Assembly: GCA_039192515.1 (NCBI GenBank)
Contig: JBCCXA010000021.1
Coordinates: 1-64,000, forward strand
Origin: Verrucomicrobiota bacterium
GTDB taxonomy: Bacteria; Verrucomicrobiota; Verrucomicrobiia; Methylacidiphilales; JBCCWR01
Reading direction: 5' to 3'
Length of the DNA: 64,000 nt
Of the stretch, positions 38,854 to 48,550 are shown one piece after another. Every line of letters starts with the position of its first letter. Positions within the stretch are counted from its first letter, which is position 1. The position numbers and the translations under genes are program-made. The notes beneath the pieces were generated by a model that was not told the origin of the DNA, made no database searches, and saw only the letters and a list, made by a program, of their open reading frames with translations.

Positions 38854-39864
38854 TTAATCATTGCTTGTTAACAACTGTTCAACCAATCCATCTGTTTCTA
38901 GGAGTAAAGGACTGTGGTCACTAATTTGGTGCCTTTCTAATTCCATGACCCTAGCAGCCTTCGCATAGCGCCGTATTTTTGAAGTAACGAGAATGTAGTC
39001 AAACACATCACTAGCGAAACCATAAGTTGAATGAATGGTCAAGCGGTCCTGCCATGGAGCTCCATTCATCACATCAGAGAAACCCTTATCTAATAACCTA
39101 CGAATAGACACTTCACTTTCATAGACGGGATTCAGGAGTGAGTGATTAAAATCACCTAGCACAATAATTTCATCATGCACCCAATCTACACCCACACGCT
39201 TCCAATCCCACTCGAGATATCTCATAGCTCGTTCCCGCTTTAAGCGATTATTACTCGCCAATCCCATATTGCTTTTTAAGTGCACCCCATAAACAAATAG
39301 TTTTCCTCTCTCACCTAAATTGAATTGGATTGCAATAATACCTCTCCTCGGCCTATCCCTAGTCAGTGCAAACTGGCTAAAATCAATCACCCACGACGCC
39401 TCCCAGGGCACCTGACTTAAAAAGGCAAGACTTTGGAGTGGTAGTCCAACTCCTTCGTCAGCAACCCTTGGGATATAAGTACACGCTATTTTTTTATATT
39501 TAAGGCGTTCCGGTTCTAACTTCATCAAGGTTTTGAGTGATCTTACTTCACAAAGAAATAGAAGAAAAGGTTGCTCCTCTTTTAGGACCTTCCGAACACC
39601 TTGAATTTGTGATTTTTTCTGGGATGATGTCGCATCAGGATTACCTCCAGGAAACCATTTGACATTCCAAACCATGATAGATTTTCCTATCTCATCCTCC
39701 TGGCTCTTTGACGAGAATGACTTGGCTGTCCATGTTTCAGGAGCAGAAATCATCGGCTCCTCAAAAGCGGAGGCTTGTGAAAGCAAAAGAGATAGCTTCA
39801 GATAGACTGAGATAAATCTTAATACTTGGCAGAATGGACTCGTAGCTTTTTTTATGCTTTCCAT
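38854..39864 (-). CDS. Exported endonuclease/exonuclease/phosphatase-family protein
   Basis: A 336-aa protein of the EEP (DNase I-like) fold with a signal peptide (FISVYLKLSLLLSQASAF). Catalytic motifs: MVWNVKWFPGG near residue 65, LCEVRS, VHLKSN, IIVLGDFNHSL and ISDHSPLLLE at the C terminus. Members cut DNA or phosphoesters with a divalent metal. The signal suggests action outside the cytoplasm, for instance on extracellular DNA or phospholipid. It is monocistronic and divergent from the OmpA-like gene. Confidence 0.8.
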   Translation of the reverse strand: MESIKKATSPFCQVLRFISVYLKLSLLLSQASAFEEPMISAPETWTAKSFSSKSQEDEIGKSIMVWNVKWFPGGNPDATSSQKKSQIQGVRKVLKEEQPFLLFLCEVRSLKTLMKLEPERLKYKKIACTYIPRVADEGVGLPLQSLAFLSQVPWEASWVIDFSQFALTRDRPRRGIIAIQFNLGERGKLFVYGVHLKSNMGLASNNRLKRERAMRYLEWDWKRVGVDWVHDEIIVLGDFNHSLLNPVYESEVSIRRLLDKGFSDVMNGAPWQDRLTIHSTYGFASDVFDYILVTSKIRRYAKAARVMELERHQISDHSPLLLETDGLVEQLLTSND

Positions 39865-39953
39865 CGCTTTACACTAATAAAAATTCATACTAGCCTTACT
39901 CATTGATTCTATGAAAGTGATATTTATATAACATTTATAGAGACTGATTTTAT

Positions 39954-41009
39954 ATGGTATCTGCAAGTAGTACAAAACCAAATCGGATAGCAGTTGGACT
40001 AACAGGACTAGTTGCTCTCCTGTTCTTTTCTATTGCGCTATTCGCCTTCTTTGAATCAACTCAAAGCAAACAAGAGTTGGCTAGCTACAAAGAACAACAC
40101 CGCCTCCTTATTGAAGAATACCAAGATTTATCCCTCCAAGTAGAGCAGCTTAGAACTGCGCATCAAAGCATTGAAACGTTGCTACAGCAAAACCGCAAAC
40201 AGCTCTCCCAATCCGAGCAAGCGAGAATTAAATTAGAAAAGAAAAAATTCCAAGACCAGCTCGAGGCTATTGAAGAAAAGCAAAATTATATACGATTGCG
40301 TCAAAAGCTTTGGACCAGCATGCGTCAACGCTTAGCTCAGGAAATCGAATCTAGTAAGATATCTCTGCTCAAACAGGAAGATTTGTTTATTATTCGTATA
40401 CCAAATGATTTTTTATTTGTTCCTGCTTCCGTAAGAATTCAAAGCGGCACACCTATTGAAACAGCAACGCCCATCGAAGATCCCGATAACGCCACAATCA
40501 TTGAGAACCCCGAAGTAGCGGAAGATGAGGCATCCCTTCCACTCCCCAGTGAATCTGAACCACAGTCCGATGGTTACCCTGTTGAAATCATTCCATCACC
40601 CGCTGAGTCTTTGCTCAATAAGGTTGCTTTAATTCTCAATCACGAGCTTCCAGATATACCTGTTCTTATTGAAGGCCATACCGACAATGTTCCGATCGGG
40701 CCCGCCTTGCGCGAGCAATTCCCTAGCAACTGGGAGCTTTCTTCGGCTCGAGCTACCGCTGCTGTGCGTTATCTACAGCAGGTCGGAGAAGTTTCCCCCA
40801 GCCGTATGACAGCCATAGGCAGAGCCGACACCACCCCTATTTCTCAAAACCATCCTGATAAAGGAAATAAAGAAAATAGACGCGTTGATATTATCATCAA
40901 GCTCGATGAGCAATCACTATCTACTTTATTCTCACCACCTTCCACATCAAGCCCTGCAGATACCGTTTCCCAAATTCTAACCCCTACTTCAAACCAGACT
41001 ATACCGTGA
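39954..41009 (+). CDS. OmpA/MotB-like peptidoglycan-binding membrane protein
   Basis: A 351-aa protein with one N-terminal membrane helix (GLTGLVALLFFSIALFAFF), a coiled coil at about 40-125 (rich in Gln, Glu, Lys), a Pro/Glu linker, and a C-terminal OmpA domain at about 225-315 with LIEGHTDNVP, NWELSSARATAAVRYL and NRRVDIIIKL. It resembles MotB-like or flagellar-motor-like anchors but has no MotA neighbour. It probably ties the inner membrane to peptidoglycan. It is followed by two envelope genes in the same direction. Confidence 0.8.
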   Translation: MVSASSTKPNRIAVGLTGLVALLFFSIALFAFFESTQSKQELASYKEQHRLLIEEYQDLSLQVEQLRTAHQSIETLLQQNRKQLSQSEQARIKLEKKKFQDQLEAIEEKQNYIRLRQKLWTSMRQRLAQEIESSKISLLKQEDLFIIRIPNDFLFVPASVRIQSGTPIETATPIEDPDNATIIENPEVAEDEASLPLPSESEPQSDGYPVEIIPSPAESLLNKVALILNHELPDIPVLIEGHTDNVPIGPALREQFPSNWELSSARATAAVRYLQQVGEVSPSRMTAIGRADTTPISQNHPDKGNKENRRVDIIIKLDEQSLSTLFSPPSTSSPADTVSQILTPTSNQTIP

Positions 41010-41060
41010 AGGACCAATAACTATTGAACCTCTTTCTCACCTCTGCTAAATCTATAAACC

Positions 41061-41645
41061 ATGCGAATTCTAGTCCTTATATTCACGCTTATATCAAGCC
41101 CACTATGGGCAAAAGACTTAACTGCTATAGAGGCTTACAAGCTTGCCCAAAAAAAGGTCAACAAAATAGCTAAAACCAGCCTAGTGCAGATAGAGGGTAA
41201 GCCTAATTCTCCCGTCGTTTTACCCAATGAATGGAATATTTTATTCTATGATCCTTATGCAGAACAAAATGGAACACTCGTGCGGGTGGCAGGAAATAGT
41301 ATCGTGCAAATTAGTGATGGCTTTACCCAACTAGAAAAATTCCGCATGGCTGCTTATAAACAGGAAGAAATTATTCTTGAAGATACACTAAAAATCGATT
41401 CACCTGATGTGCTCAAAATACTAAAAGAGGCTCCTGAGCTTCGAGGCATCAAAATTTCTAGCATAGGTCTATGGCTAAAAAAGAAAGGTAAAGGACCTCT
41501 AGCGCCTTCTCATTGGCGGGTAACCATGCTGGGTCTGAAAGATGGCGAGGAAGTCCGCTTCGGCACTGCCAATATCAATTGCACCACAGGTACTATCTCT
41601 GATCTGAAGGTCGATTATAAAAAACTAGGTATGACCGATAAATAA
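41061..41645 (+). CDS. Exported protein of unknown function, 194 aa
   Basis: A signal peptide (MRILVLIFTLISSPLWA) and a mature protein of about 175 residues with alternating strands and helices (AYKLAQKKVNKIAKTSLVQIEG, WNILFYDPYAEQNGTLVRVAG). The C-terminal GTANINCTTGTISDLK resembles a PepSY-like edge, but I do not claim it. It ends 4 bases before the amidase and is probably co-transcribed with it. Confidence 0.6.
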   Translation: MRILVLIFTLISSPLWAKDLTAIEAYKLAQKKVNKIAKTSLVQIEGKPNSPVVLPNEWNILFYDPYAEQNGTLVRVAGNSIVQISDGFTQLEKFRMAAYKQEEIILEDTLKIDSPDVLKILKEAPELRGIKISSIGLWLKKKGKGPLAPSHWRVTMLGLKDGEEVRFGTANINCTTGTISDLKVDYKKLGMTDK

Positions 41646-41649
41646 CCCC

Positions 41650-42954
41650 ATGGGGGCGAGCATTTCAAATACATTGTCTCGATCAATTTATCTACCTAGT
41701 TGGGTCATTATCCTACCGCTCGCCCTACTTCTGTTAAAAACCAAAAACACATTTGCCAACATTTCACTTTCAGGCGAGTCTCCAGAGTGGCGGCTACTCA
41801 ATAAGTACCAACAAAGCATTGATCGAGAAGAGTTCGAAGCACTGCTTAATAAATATTATTCAATCGATGGCTATATCTATGAATACCTAGAAATTACCGA
41901 TCAATCCGTCACAGTCTATGAGGACATAGAAAAATCAAAGCCACTATGGACACTCTTGTTCTCACAGGATCCTCAAAGTCTTCAAGAACAAAAGGACCGC
42001 TTTGAATTCTTCAACAAGCTATCCTTTAATTACCGCCCCCTTCCACTATACGGAAAACGTATCTGCTTAGATCCAGGACATATCGGTGGAATATGGTCCA
42101 AACTTGAAGAACGACACATGCAAGTTCGCAATGGAAACTATCCGCCCATTAAAGAGGGTGACTTAACCACTATTACTTGCCAGCACATTGAAAGATTGTT
42201 AAGAGCATCTGGTGCGACAGTCGTTTGGACACGGGAGGACCAAAATCCCGTCACTTCTTTAAGACCTCATCACCTCTTTGGCGAAACACTCGAAATCTAT
42301 AGCAATAAGCTAGAGACAGACCGAAGCTTGCGCTACACAAACAGCCGCACACTCACGCGTGTCATGCTATGGTCCAACCTCCTCTTTTACCGAGTATTTG
42401 AAATTTCTGCACGCGCTGAAAAAATTGCCAAACTTAATCCTGACTTCACTATCTGTGTACATTTCAATGCTGCACCAGATCGTAACCCGATGCGTCCACG
42501 ACTTTTTAACGTCAATAAATTAGTCATCTTCACAAATGGTTCTTATACCTCTGAAGAGATAGACGATGAATGGCAACGCTACCACTTAATGCGAAAAGTA
42601 TTGGAAAAATCTATCTATAAGGAGATTGATATGTCAGAAAAGATCATCGAACAGCTGGTAAAGAAATGGGATGTTTCACCAGAAAACTATGATAGCTGGC
42701 CTATGGCTAACCGCGTGAGTGAAAATGATTATGTGTGGTCAAGAAACCTTTTGGCCAACCGCTTATATCCAGGACCGGTCATCTTTATTGAAGGCCCCTA
42801 TATGAATGACAAGAAAACCTTCAACCGCCTTATCCAAGGCGATTACGAAGGAATTCGCATCATAGATAATATTCCTCAAAGAAGCCTTTTTCGAGAGTTT
42901 GCCGAAGGCATTGTCGACGGCATCATCAAATATTATTCATCCGACAAGGAATGA
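41650..42954 (+). CDS. N-acetylmuramoyl-L-alanine amidase (Amidase_3)
   Basis: A 434-aa cell-wall hydrolase. A signal or membrane anchor is at about 12-35. The catalytic part shows ICLDPGHIGG (zinc His), IKEGDLTTIT (zinc Glu), ATVVWTRE, FTICVHFNAAPD (zinc His) and a late VIFIEGPYM (Glu). These are the zinc and catalytic residues of the Amidase_3 family that cut the lactyl-amide bond of peptidoglycan. Insertions around residues 155-225 and 265-330 make it longer than AmiC-type enzymes. It is convergent with mazG, with one base between the stops. Confidence 0.82.
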   Translation: MGASISNTLSRSIYLPSWVIILPLALLLLKTKNTFANISLSGESPEWRLLNKYQQSIDREEFEALLNKYYSIDGYIYEYLEITDQSVTVYEDIEKSKPLWTLLFSQDPQSLQEQKDRFEFFNKLSFNYRPLPLYGKRICLDPGHIGGIWSKLEERHMQVRNGNYPPIKEGDLTTITCQHIERLLRASGATVVWTREDQNPVTSLRPHHLFGETLEIYSNKLETDRSLRYTNSRTLTRVMLWSNLLFYRVFEISARAEKIAKLNPDFTICVHFNAAPDRNPMRPRLFNVNKLVIFTNGSYTSEEIDDEWQRYHLMRKVLEKSIYKEIDMSEKIIEQLVKKWDVSPENYDSWPMANRVSENDYVWSRNLLANRLYPGPVIFIEGPYMNDKKTFNRLIQGDYEGIRIIDNIPQRSLFREFAEGIVDGIIKYYSSDKE

Positions 42955-42955
42955 T

Positions 42956-43753
42956 CTATCCTCCTTTGATAGTCTCGCCTGATTTGACTTCTTGCCAACA
43001 TAGCTCCATTTCTTCTAAAGAACAATCTTGCATTCTCATCCCTCTTGCTTGAATCATTTCTTCTACCTGCTCAAAACGATGGCGGAATTTACGCGTTGCC
43101 AGGCGACAAGATTGCTCGGCATCACATTTCAAATGACGAGCTAGATTAACCACCACAAAGAATAAATCTCCAACCTCTTCCTCCAACCTAGCCTGGGCGT
43201 CTTGCTCTCCACTAATGTTATCCAAGACTTCTTGTATTTCTTCCACTTCTTCACGAAGCTTGAGCATGACCTCTTTGACCTCCGCCCAATCAAAGCCAAC
43301 ATGTCCCGCTTTTTTTTGTACTTCCTGCGCTTCTATCAATGCAGGTAATACCTTAGGTATGCCATCTAAGGCTCCAGTTCTCTCAGGTTTTTCTTTTGCT
43401 TTAAGCTCCTGCCATTTTTGCAAAACTTTGTCACTGCTACTAACCTTCTGATCACCAAAGACATGAGGATGTCTGCGAATAAGCTTATCTACTATGCTAC
43501 AAGAAACATCCTCAAAATCAAAAGCCCCTCTTTCTTTCGCTAATTGGGAATGAAAAACTACATGCAGCAACACATCTCCAAGCTCTTCTTTCATGAGCTT
43601 GTCATCCTGCTCATCAATCGCTTCTAGAAGCTCGTAACATTCTTCTAAGACTTGGGGACGAATAGACTGATGGGTTTGCTCCTGGTCCCAAGGGCAGCCT
43701 CCAGGACCTCTTAAACGGGACATAACCTCTAGTAATTTTTCCATAGCTGACAT
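42956..43753 (-). CDS. mazG: Nucleoside triphosphate pyrophosphohydrolase MazG
   Basis: A 265-aa full-length MazG with two tandem domains. Motifs: LRGPGGCPWDQEQTH at the N terminus, EECYELLEAID and EELGDVLLHVVFHSQ as the first metal site, RRHPHVFGD, then EEVEEIQEVLD and EEVGDLFFVVVNLARHL in the second domain. It hydrolyses (d)NTPs to NMP and PPi, as in nucleotide clean-up and stress response. It is cytoplasmic and monocistronic. Confidence 0.93.
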   Translation of the reverse strand: MSAMEKLLEVMSRLRGPGGCPWDQEQTHQSIRPQVLEECYELLEAIDEQDDKLMKEELGDVLLHVVFHSQLAKERGAFDFEDVSCSIVDKLIRRHPHVFGDQKVSSSDKVLQKWQELKAKEKPERTGALDGIPKVLPALIEAQEVQKKAGHVGFDWAEVKEVMLKLREEVEEIQEVLDNISGEQDAQARLEEEVGDLFFVVVNLARHLKCDAEQSCRLATRKFRHRFEQVEEMIQARGMRMQDCSLEEMELCWQEVKSGETIKGG

Positions 43754-43825
43754 AATATAGGTCGAATCTTTCTTGGTTTAGAAATTCATAAAATGTGTTA
43801 ACTTATATAGTAACAAGATCACACC

Positions 43826-44209
43826 ATGTCAGAGAAATCACGCAACCTTCTTTTTTACGACTCAGATTGCGGCTTTTGTCAGGCCAGTGTCGACTGGATG
43901 GCATCCAGGGACACGCAAAAGCTCATACGATTTGTTCGTTATGATGACAAAGAAACGCTTCATAAGCACCCTCAAATAGATCCCGAGCATGTTGACTTAG
44001 GAGTTCAATTTCTAAACGCGCAGGGACGCCACAGCTTTGATTCACTAGCAATCGCAGATACTCTCAAGCTACTCCCTAACTACGGCTGGCTTGGCACTTT
44101 CATTACGCTACCCGTCATTAGGTTCTTCGCTCAGTTAGGCTACCGGGCTATTGCAAAAAACCGACACTATATATCACGGCTACTCGGTCTGAATGCATGC
44201 AAGATCTAG
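43826..44209 (+). CDS. DCC-family (DUF393) thiol-disulfide protein
   Basis: A 127-aa protein of the thioredoxin-like DCC family. The signature LLFYDSDCGFCQASVDWM gives the DxDCxxC motif at about residues 14-20. The rest, with FLNAQGRHSFDSLAIADTL and a basic C terminus, fits the family, whose partner and role are not settled. It is a single gene between two - strand genes. Confidence 0.82.
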   Translation: MSEKSRNLLFYDSDCGFCQASVDWMASRDTQKLIRFVRYDDKETLHKHPQIDPEHVDLGVQFLNAQGRHSFDSLAIADTLKLLPNYGWLGTFITLPVIRFFAQLGYRAIAKNRHYISRLLGLNACKI

Positions 44210-44225
44210 ATATTTGTCTCAAATC

Positions 44226-45104
44226 CTAGAGTTGAATCTCTACCTTATTCCCGACTTTTAATTTTAGAGCCTTGGCAGCATTTCCACTATTTACCGAAAA
44301 CTCGAGATCCCCTTCACTATTGATAAGACAAAAGAGCCTTTTATTGGTAGGCCCTTTTCCATAGGTCTCCACATATGGAATAGAGGCTCTTGTTGAACCT
44401 ATCCTCACCTTAACTAAAAGATCATACTGTGCATCTTGCATTTCCTCACGCGTAATATTGGTAATGGCGTTACCATAATGATCTATATACACCACCTCTC
44501 CTTTGAGCCGATTATCAACTTTTACAGGCTTCGGTAGTTCTAGCTGCAAGAGCTTATCAGCCTCAGGTCCCAGATCCGTCATTGGCACACCATTAGCCAA
44601 ATGGGCTGCTACAGGACCAAAAATATCTCTCCCATGAAAGGTCGTAGAAACCTGCTCTCTCAGAAAATACTTAGCCTCTTCTAATAAATGCGCCTTCGCT
44701 ACACCTTGTTGCGCATAAACATAACTCAACACCCCGTTATCAGGGCCCACAAAAATATTTCCACTCTTCGTTTCAACAGCTATACCCTTTCGCTCGGTCC
44801 CTACACCAGGATCAACAACGACTACAAAGACCGATCCTTTGGGAAAATATCTAGCGGCTTTCGCTACAACAAAAGAGGCTTCTTCAACTTTGAAGGCTTC
44901 TAGATGATGGGTAAGATCTATGATTCTAGCATCTGGTTCTATTTGTTGGATTGCCCCCTTCATCTGACTAACGTACCAGTCTTTATCTCCAAAATCAGTT
45001 ATCAACCCTATCACTGGTAACTTAGGTTCCTCAATCATGGGCTCGCATCCTATCAACACCAAACATAGCAAAAACCCCAATATTGTCTCAAACACCTTTC
45101 TCAT
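44226..45104 (-). CDS. SAM hydroxide adenosyltransferase family (DUF62) lipoprotein
   Basis: A 292-aa protein. The body is the SAM hydrolase/chlorinase/fluorinase family: GLITDFGDKDWYVSQMKG, DLTHHLEAF, VVVVDPGVGTERKG, FVGPDNGVLS and FHGRDIFGP. In bacteria, most members split SAM with water. The N terminus from ATG 45104 is a lipoprotein signal: MRKVFETILGFLLCLVLIGC with lipobox LIGC. This predicts anchoring outside the cytoplasm, which is odd for an enzyme acting on SAM. TTG 45119 is the other possible start. Confidence 0.82.
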   Translation of the reverse strand: MRKVFETILGFLLCLVLIGCEPMIEEPKLPVIGLITDFGDKDWYVSQMKGAIQQIEPDARIIDLTHHLEAFKVEEASFVVAKAARYFPKGSVFVVVVDPGVGTERKGIAVETKSGNIFVGPDNGVLSYVYAQQGVAKAHLLEEAKYFLREQVSTTFHGRDIFGPVAAHLANGVPMTDLGPEADKLLQLELPKPVKVDNRLKGEVVYIDHYGNAITNITREEMQDAQYDLLVKVRIGSTRASIPYVETYGKGPTNKRLFCLINSEGDLEFSVNSGNAAKALKLKVGNKVEIQL

Positions 45105-45266
45105 ATACCGACACAACACCCTTTTCTAAAAAATAAGCCATTTCGGCTAGGCAGTCTTCAAATACATTAATGATAATTTTCTCGATTTCTAGCTTTAACT
45201 CCGGAACCATTATGCCATAACATATCAGAGTCAATAATTTATTTCTAGGATTCAGTTGCCTTACAT

Positions 45267-46142
45267 ATGTCAAACAATCAACTACCAGAATACTTACAAT
45301 TTCATGGACAATCTTTCAAAACGGGGCGGCTCAACGTTGCTTCTACTTCTAAGAATGGCGAAATCTATCTGCATCACGGCAAGGTCGTTTATGCCGAAAC
45401 TGAAGATAAGTCAGGCCTATTAGCATTGTTTACTTTATTACTTACTGAAGGGTCGACGGTAGAATGGACAGAGAGTGTTTCAGCACCTCAAATGCTTTTT
45501 AACGAATCTGTCGATGCCTTACTCTTCCAATTAGCTCAACTCGAAGACAATGGGCAAACAGATGAGGAATCGTTGAGTTCGATCTTTGAAGCTGTCGACC
45601 GCAAATCAGAGGCCATCAAATTAACAGATCTCAAAAACTATTCCGCATCATTCGAAGTTCTCAATACGGACTTTAAAGGATTTGTCTTCTACTTAAAAAA
45701 GACCAAGAACCTTATCGGAAGAGCTGAAGATTGTGACATTATCCTGCCCGATAGTTCAGTCTCTGGGCACCATGCGACCATCACTATAGAACCAACTTGC
45801 ATTCGGATTGCTGATTTAGGCTCTACAAACGGTTGCTTCGTAAATGGCGAATTAGTTACCGATGAAATTATTCAACTTGGTGACGAACTTGTTGTGGGCA
45901 CAGTTCAGTTGCAAATGAGTTTAAAACTTCAGCGTAATATTAAGCTTGATGATGAATCCGCTGAAGCTGCTTCTGGACAAAATGCTAGCCCTGCTCTCAC
46001 CGAAAAGGTTGATCCCGGAGTCCTCCGAGGAAAGACTGCCAAGGTTACCGGGCCCATCACTTGGAAGAACCTCTCCAAGGATGATGATAAGAAAGATAAA
46101 ATGACAGGCATCTTCGGCAAAATGTTTAGCAAAAAGCCTTAA
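45267..46142 (+). CDS. DUF4388-FHA signalling protein
   Basis: A 291-aa cytoplasmic protein. Residues about 5-100 are a DUF4388/PATAN-type domain (GEIYLHHGKVVYAETEDKSG). Residues about 140-225 are an FHA phosphothreonine-binding domain with LIGRAEDCDI, SGHHATI and LGSTNGCFVNG. The tail is charged and disordered. Such proteins respond to Ser/Thr phosphorylation; no kinase gene is in the window. Confidence 0.82.
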   Translation: MSNNQLPEYLQFHGQSFKTGRLNVASTSKNGEIYLHHGKVVYAETEDKSGLLALFTLLLTEGSTVEWTESVSAPQMLFNESVDALLFQLAQLEDNGQTDEESLSSIFEAVDRKSEAIKLTDLKNYSASFEVLNTDFKGFVFYLKKTKNLIGRAEDCDIILPDSSVSGHHATITIEPTCIRIADLGSTNGCFVNGELVTDEIIQLGDELVVGTVQLQMSLKLQRNIKLDDESAEAASGQNASPALTEKVDPGVLRGKTAKVTGPITWKNLSKDDDKKDKMTGIFGKMFSKKP

Positions 46143-46328
46143 CCTGAATAATGTTATAGAGACTTTAAAATCTTGGCACCAAAAGACATAAAATCTCCTC
46201 GAAGATAGCTCCTTTTTAGTCTATCTACGTCGACTCTCTTTTTCTTGTGGCTCAAGCTTCTAGACATCTCATTCAATTTCTATGACATCATCTGGGTTAA
46301 ATCAGCCATCTAATTTACTCAGTAAATA

Positions 46329-47039
46329 TCACTCTTTGTGCACGCTAAACTCAGATACTACCTTAGCAACCATTGTCGCTAAAAACATAACACCTATGAC
46401 GCCTTCCAGAATAGTCAAAGCGCGGGCTATAGGTGATACAGGCGTGATATCTCCATAACCAATAGTGGAAAGCGTAATATAGCTGAAATAGTAGATATCA
46501 CCTATTTTCAATTGCTCAAATGGAATGCTCAACGTGCTCTCCGGGTCTAGAGCCAAAACTGAGATATAGGCATCCGCAAATAACAAACCGAACATCAAAT
46601 AAACACTCAAAGCGCCCATCACATCATCGGAAACTAAAGACTTTTTACTAAGTATATCTCGAATGATTAAGATCAGAACAAGGAGCATAAAACTCATACG
46701 CAACACGGCAGCAATATGAATAATGTAATAATAAGTAACTTCAACCTCTCGATTCAGGAAATATGCGGCCTGCACAAAAACACTAACCAAAACAAAGAAT
46801 GCTAACATGAACAGTCTATGCTGAGACTTCTTTAACAAAGGGTAGGCTATAAGAGCCATAGCAACACCTAAAAAAAGACGCCTAAAAAAACTCCCTCCTC
46901 CTTGGCTATTTTGTTCAGTATTTGCTAGTTCTAAAAAGACGATGATAAGAATATTGATAAAAAAACAACTATATTTCCAATCCAGTAATCTCTGAACTAA
47001 TCCATTCATGATTTTTACATGGTCAGGTAAATATTTCAT
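46329..47039 (-). CDS. Potassium channel-like membrane protein
   Basis: A protein of about 236 aa with six hydrophobic segments and a pore loop TLSTIGYGDITP between the last two, the selectivity filter of two-pore-helix or six-helix K+ channels. No cytoplasmic regulatory (TrkA-N) domain is attached. ATG 47039 is my start; the frame extends to TTG 47057. It is convergent with the FHA gene. Its role is probably K+ flux or membrane potential control. Confidence 0.82.
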   Translation of the reverse strand: MKYLPDHVKIMNGLVQRLLDWKYSCFFINILIIVFLELANTEQNSQGGGSFFRRLFLGVAMALIAYPLLKKSQHRLFMLAFFVLVSVFVQAAYFLNREVEVTYYYIIHIAAVLRMSFMLLVLILIIRDILSKKSLVSDDVMGALSVYLMFGLLFADAYISVLALDPESTLSIPFEQLKIGDIYYFSYITLSTIGYGDITPVSPIARALTILEGVIGVMFLATMVAKVVSEFSVHKE

Positions 47040-47266
47040 TTTTTCTTTGTGTCTCAAACGGCGCCAAGTTATTCACATCGGTCACTACTGAATTCTTAGC
47101 TCCTGCGTTTTAATTTGCAACTGAACTCTATTCCTCAACCTCAACGGATGCCATCTAGAATACTAAGTGCTTTTCTCTTTAACGGTTTCATGACCAATAA
47201 AAGTCGCCATATACATAGTAATAGGATTTGCTTTTCTCTTGCGTGCAGGAATGCCATTGATAACTT

Positions 47267-48550
47267 TTGAGCGTGAGCAGAATCTGCGTTTCTTCCAGGC
47301 TTATCTCTTGCTCGGTCTGTGGTCTGACTCAACAAAGGCCCCGGCTTCAAGAAGGTGAAATAGCCACTTGCACTCGCTGCAATGAGGACCTAGAGGAACG
47401 TCATGACTCGACTATCATCAAAGCTTTTGCTTTTTCTCTAGGAAGCTTATGTCTTCTGCTACCTGCCAATATTTTTCCCATACTCTACTTCAACTATAGC
47501 GGACAATGGAAAGAAAACTGGATCATCTCCGGTTTTACCCTGCTTTATGTACAAGGGAGTCCGATCACTGCTTTCATGGTTCTATTCACAAGTTTTCTAG
47601 CCCCCATCCTGCTTCATTTACTCATCATGGTTGCTTGTGGATCCATACTTTTTAAACCACTGCATGGAGTTTCCCGTAAAATATGGAACTTTTTATTTGA
47701 ATTCAAAGAATGGGGCATGCTGGACATCTACTTGGTAGGACTAGGTGTTGGTGCCATAAAGCTCCTCGGCATGGGCGATGTGGCAACTCGACCTGGTCTT
47801 TTCTGTGTGTTTGCATTTGTATTACTTTCTAGCATCTCACTAGGGATGCTAGAGCCTAAAAGGATTTGGCAACGTTTACGCCAGCAAGCTCCGCAGAAAA
47901 AAGAACATCATGCAGAAGTAAAAAATATAATTGTCTGTAATCACTGTGGAACGGTATTGGAGAGCGAGGGCGATGCATCCAACCAATCATGCCCGGTTTG
48001 CCAAGCATCCTTAGAAGACCATGACGACAAAGGCTTTAAACAAGCTTGGTGGTTCCTTCACTCCGCAACACTTTTATACCTGCCTGGTAACATCTTTCCT
48101 GTTATGACGATTATTCTCAAAGCAGATAGGGGCTCATACACTGTCATGGGTGGAATAGAATACCTATGGCACCATGGGGACATCGTACCAGCGGTCGTGG
48201 TCTTTATTGCGAGTATGATCGTTCCTGTTGCAAAAATAATTACCCTATATACGCTATTTTTCACTTATAAAAACGGACAGAATCCATTACTCAAAACCAA
48301 ATTGTTCCTCTGGGTCAAGGCACTTGGTCGCTGGTCTATGGTCGATATTTTTGTTCTTTCTATCCTCGTAGCTCTTGGACAACTTGGCATTGTTGCCACA
48401 GTCGATCCAGAAATCGGAGCTATTCCCTTTTGCGGTATGATTGTTTTCACCATGCTCGCGGCAAACTCCTTTAAGCCCAAGGCCTTTTGGCAGTACTCTG
48501 AAGAAATCAAACAAGAAAACCAACAACCAGAAAGTCCCCTACCCGCATGA
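47267..48550 (+). CDS. PqiA-like membrane protein with two zinc ribbons
   Basis: A 427-aa inner-membrane protein of the PqiA (paraquat-inducible A) family. Two halves repeat the plan of a cysteine ribbon (CSVCGLTQ...CTRCNED; CNHCGTVLES...CPVCQAS) and about four membrane helices with LPANIFPI/LPGNIFPV. PqiA partners an MCE protein in lipid movement between inner and outer membrane. The start is unclear: TTG 47267 or GTG 47273. It overlaps the MCE gene by ATGA. Confidence 0.85.
   Translation: MSVSRICVSSRLISCSVCGLTQQRPRLQEGEIATCTRCNEDLEERHDSTIIKAFAFSLGSLCLLLPANIFPILYFNYSGQWKENWIISGFTLLYVQGSPITAFMVLFTSFLAPILLHLLIMVACGSILFKPLHGVSRKIWNFLFEFKEWGMLDIYLVGLGVGAIKLLGMGDVATRPGLFCVFAFVLLSSISLGMLEPKRIWQRLRQQAPQKKEHHAEVKNIIVCNHCGTVLESEGDASNQSCPVCQASLEDHDDKGFKQAWWFLHSATLLYLPGNIFPVMTIILKADRGSYTVMGGIEYLWHHGDIVPAVVVFIASMIVPVAKIITLYTLFFTYKNGQNPLLKTKLFLWVKALGRWSMVDIFVLSILVALGQLGIVATVDPEIGAIPFCGMIVFTMLAANSFKPKAFWQYSEEIKQENQQPESPLPA

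Noticed and set aside
45088..45273. 61-aa - strand frame upstream of the SAM hydrolase-family gene
   Set aside because: It overlaps the start regions of both neighbours, has no family pattern and no ribosome-binding site, and fits in the divergent promoter region.
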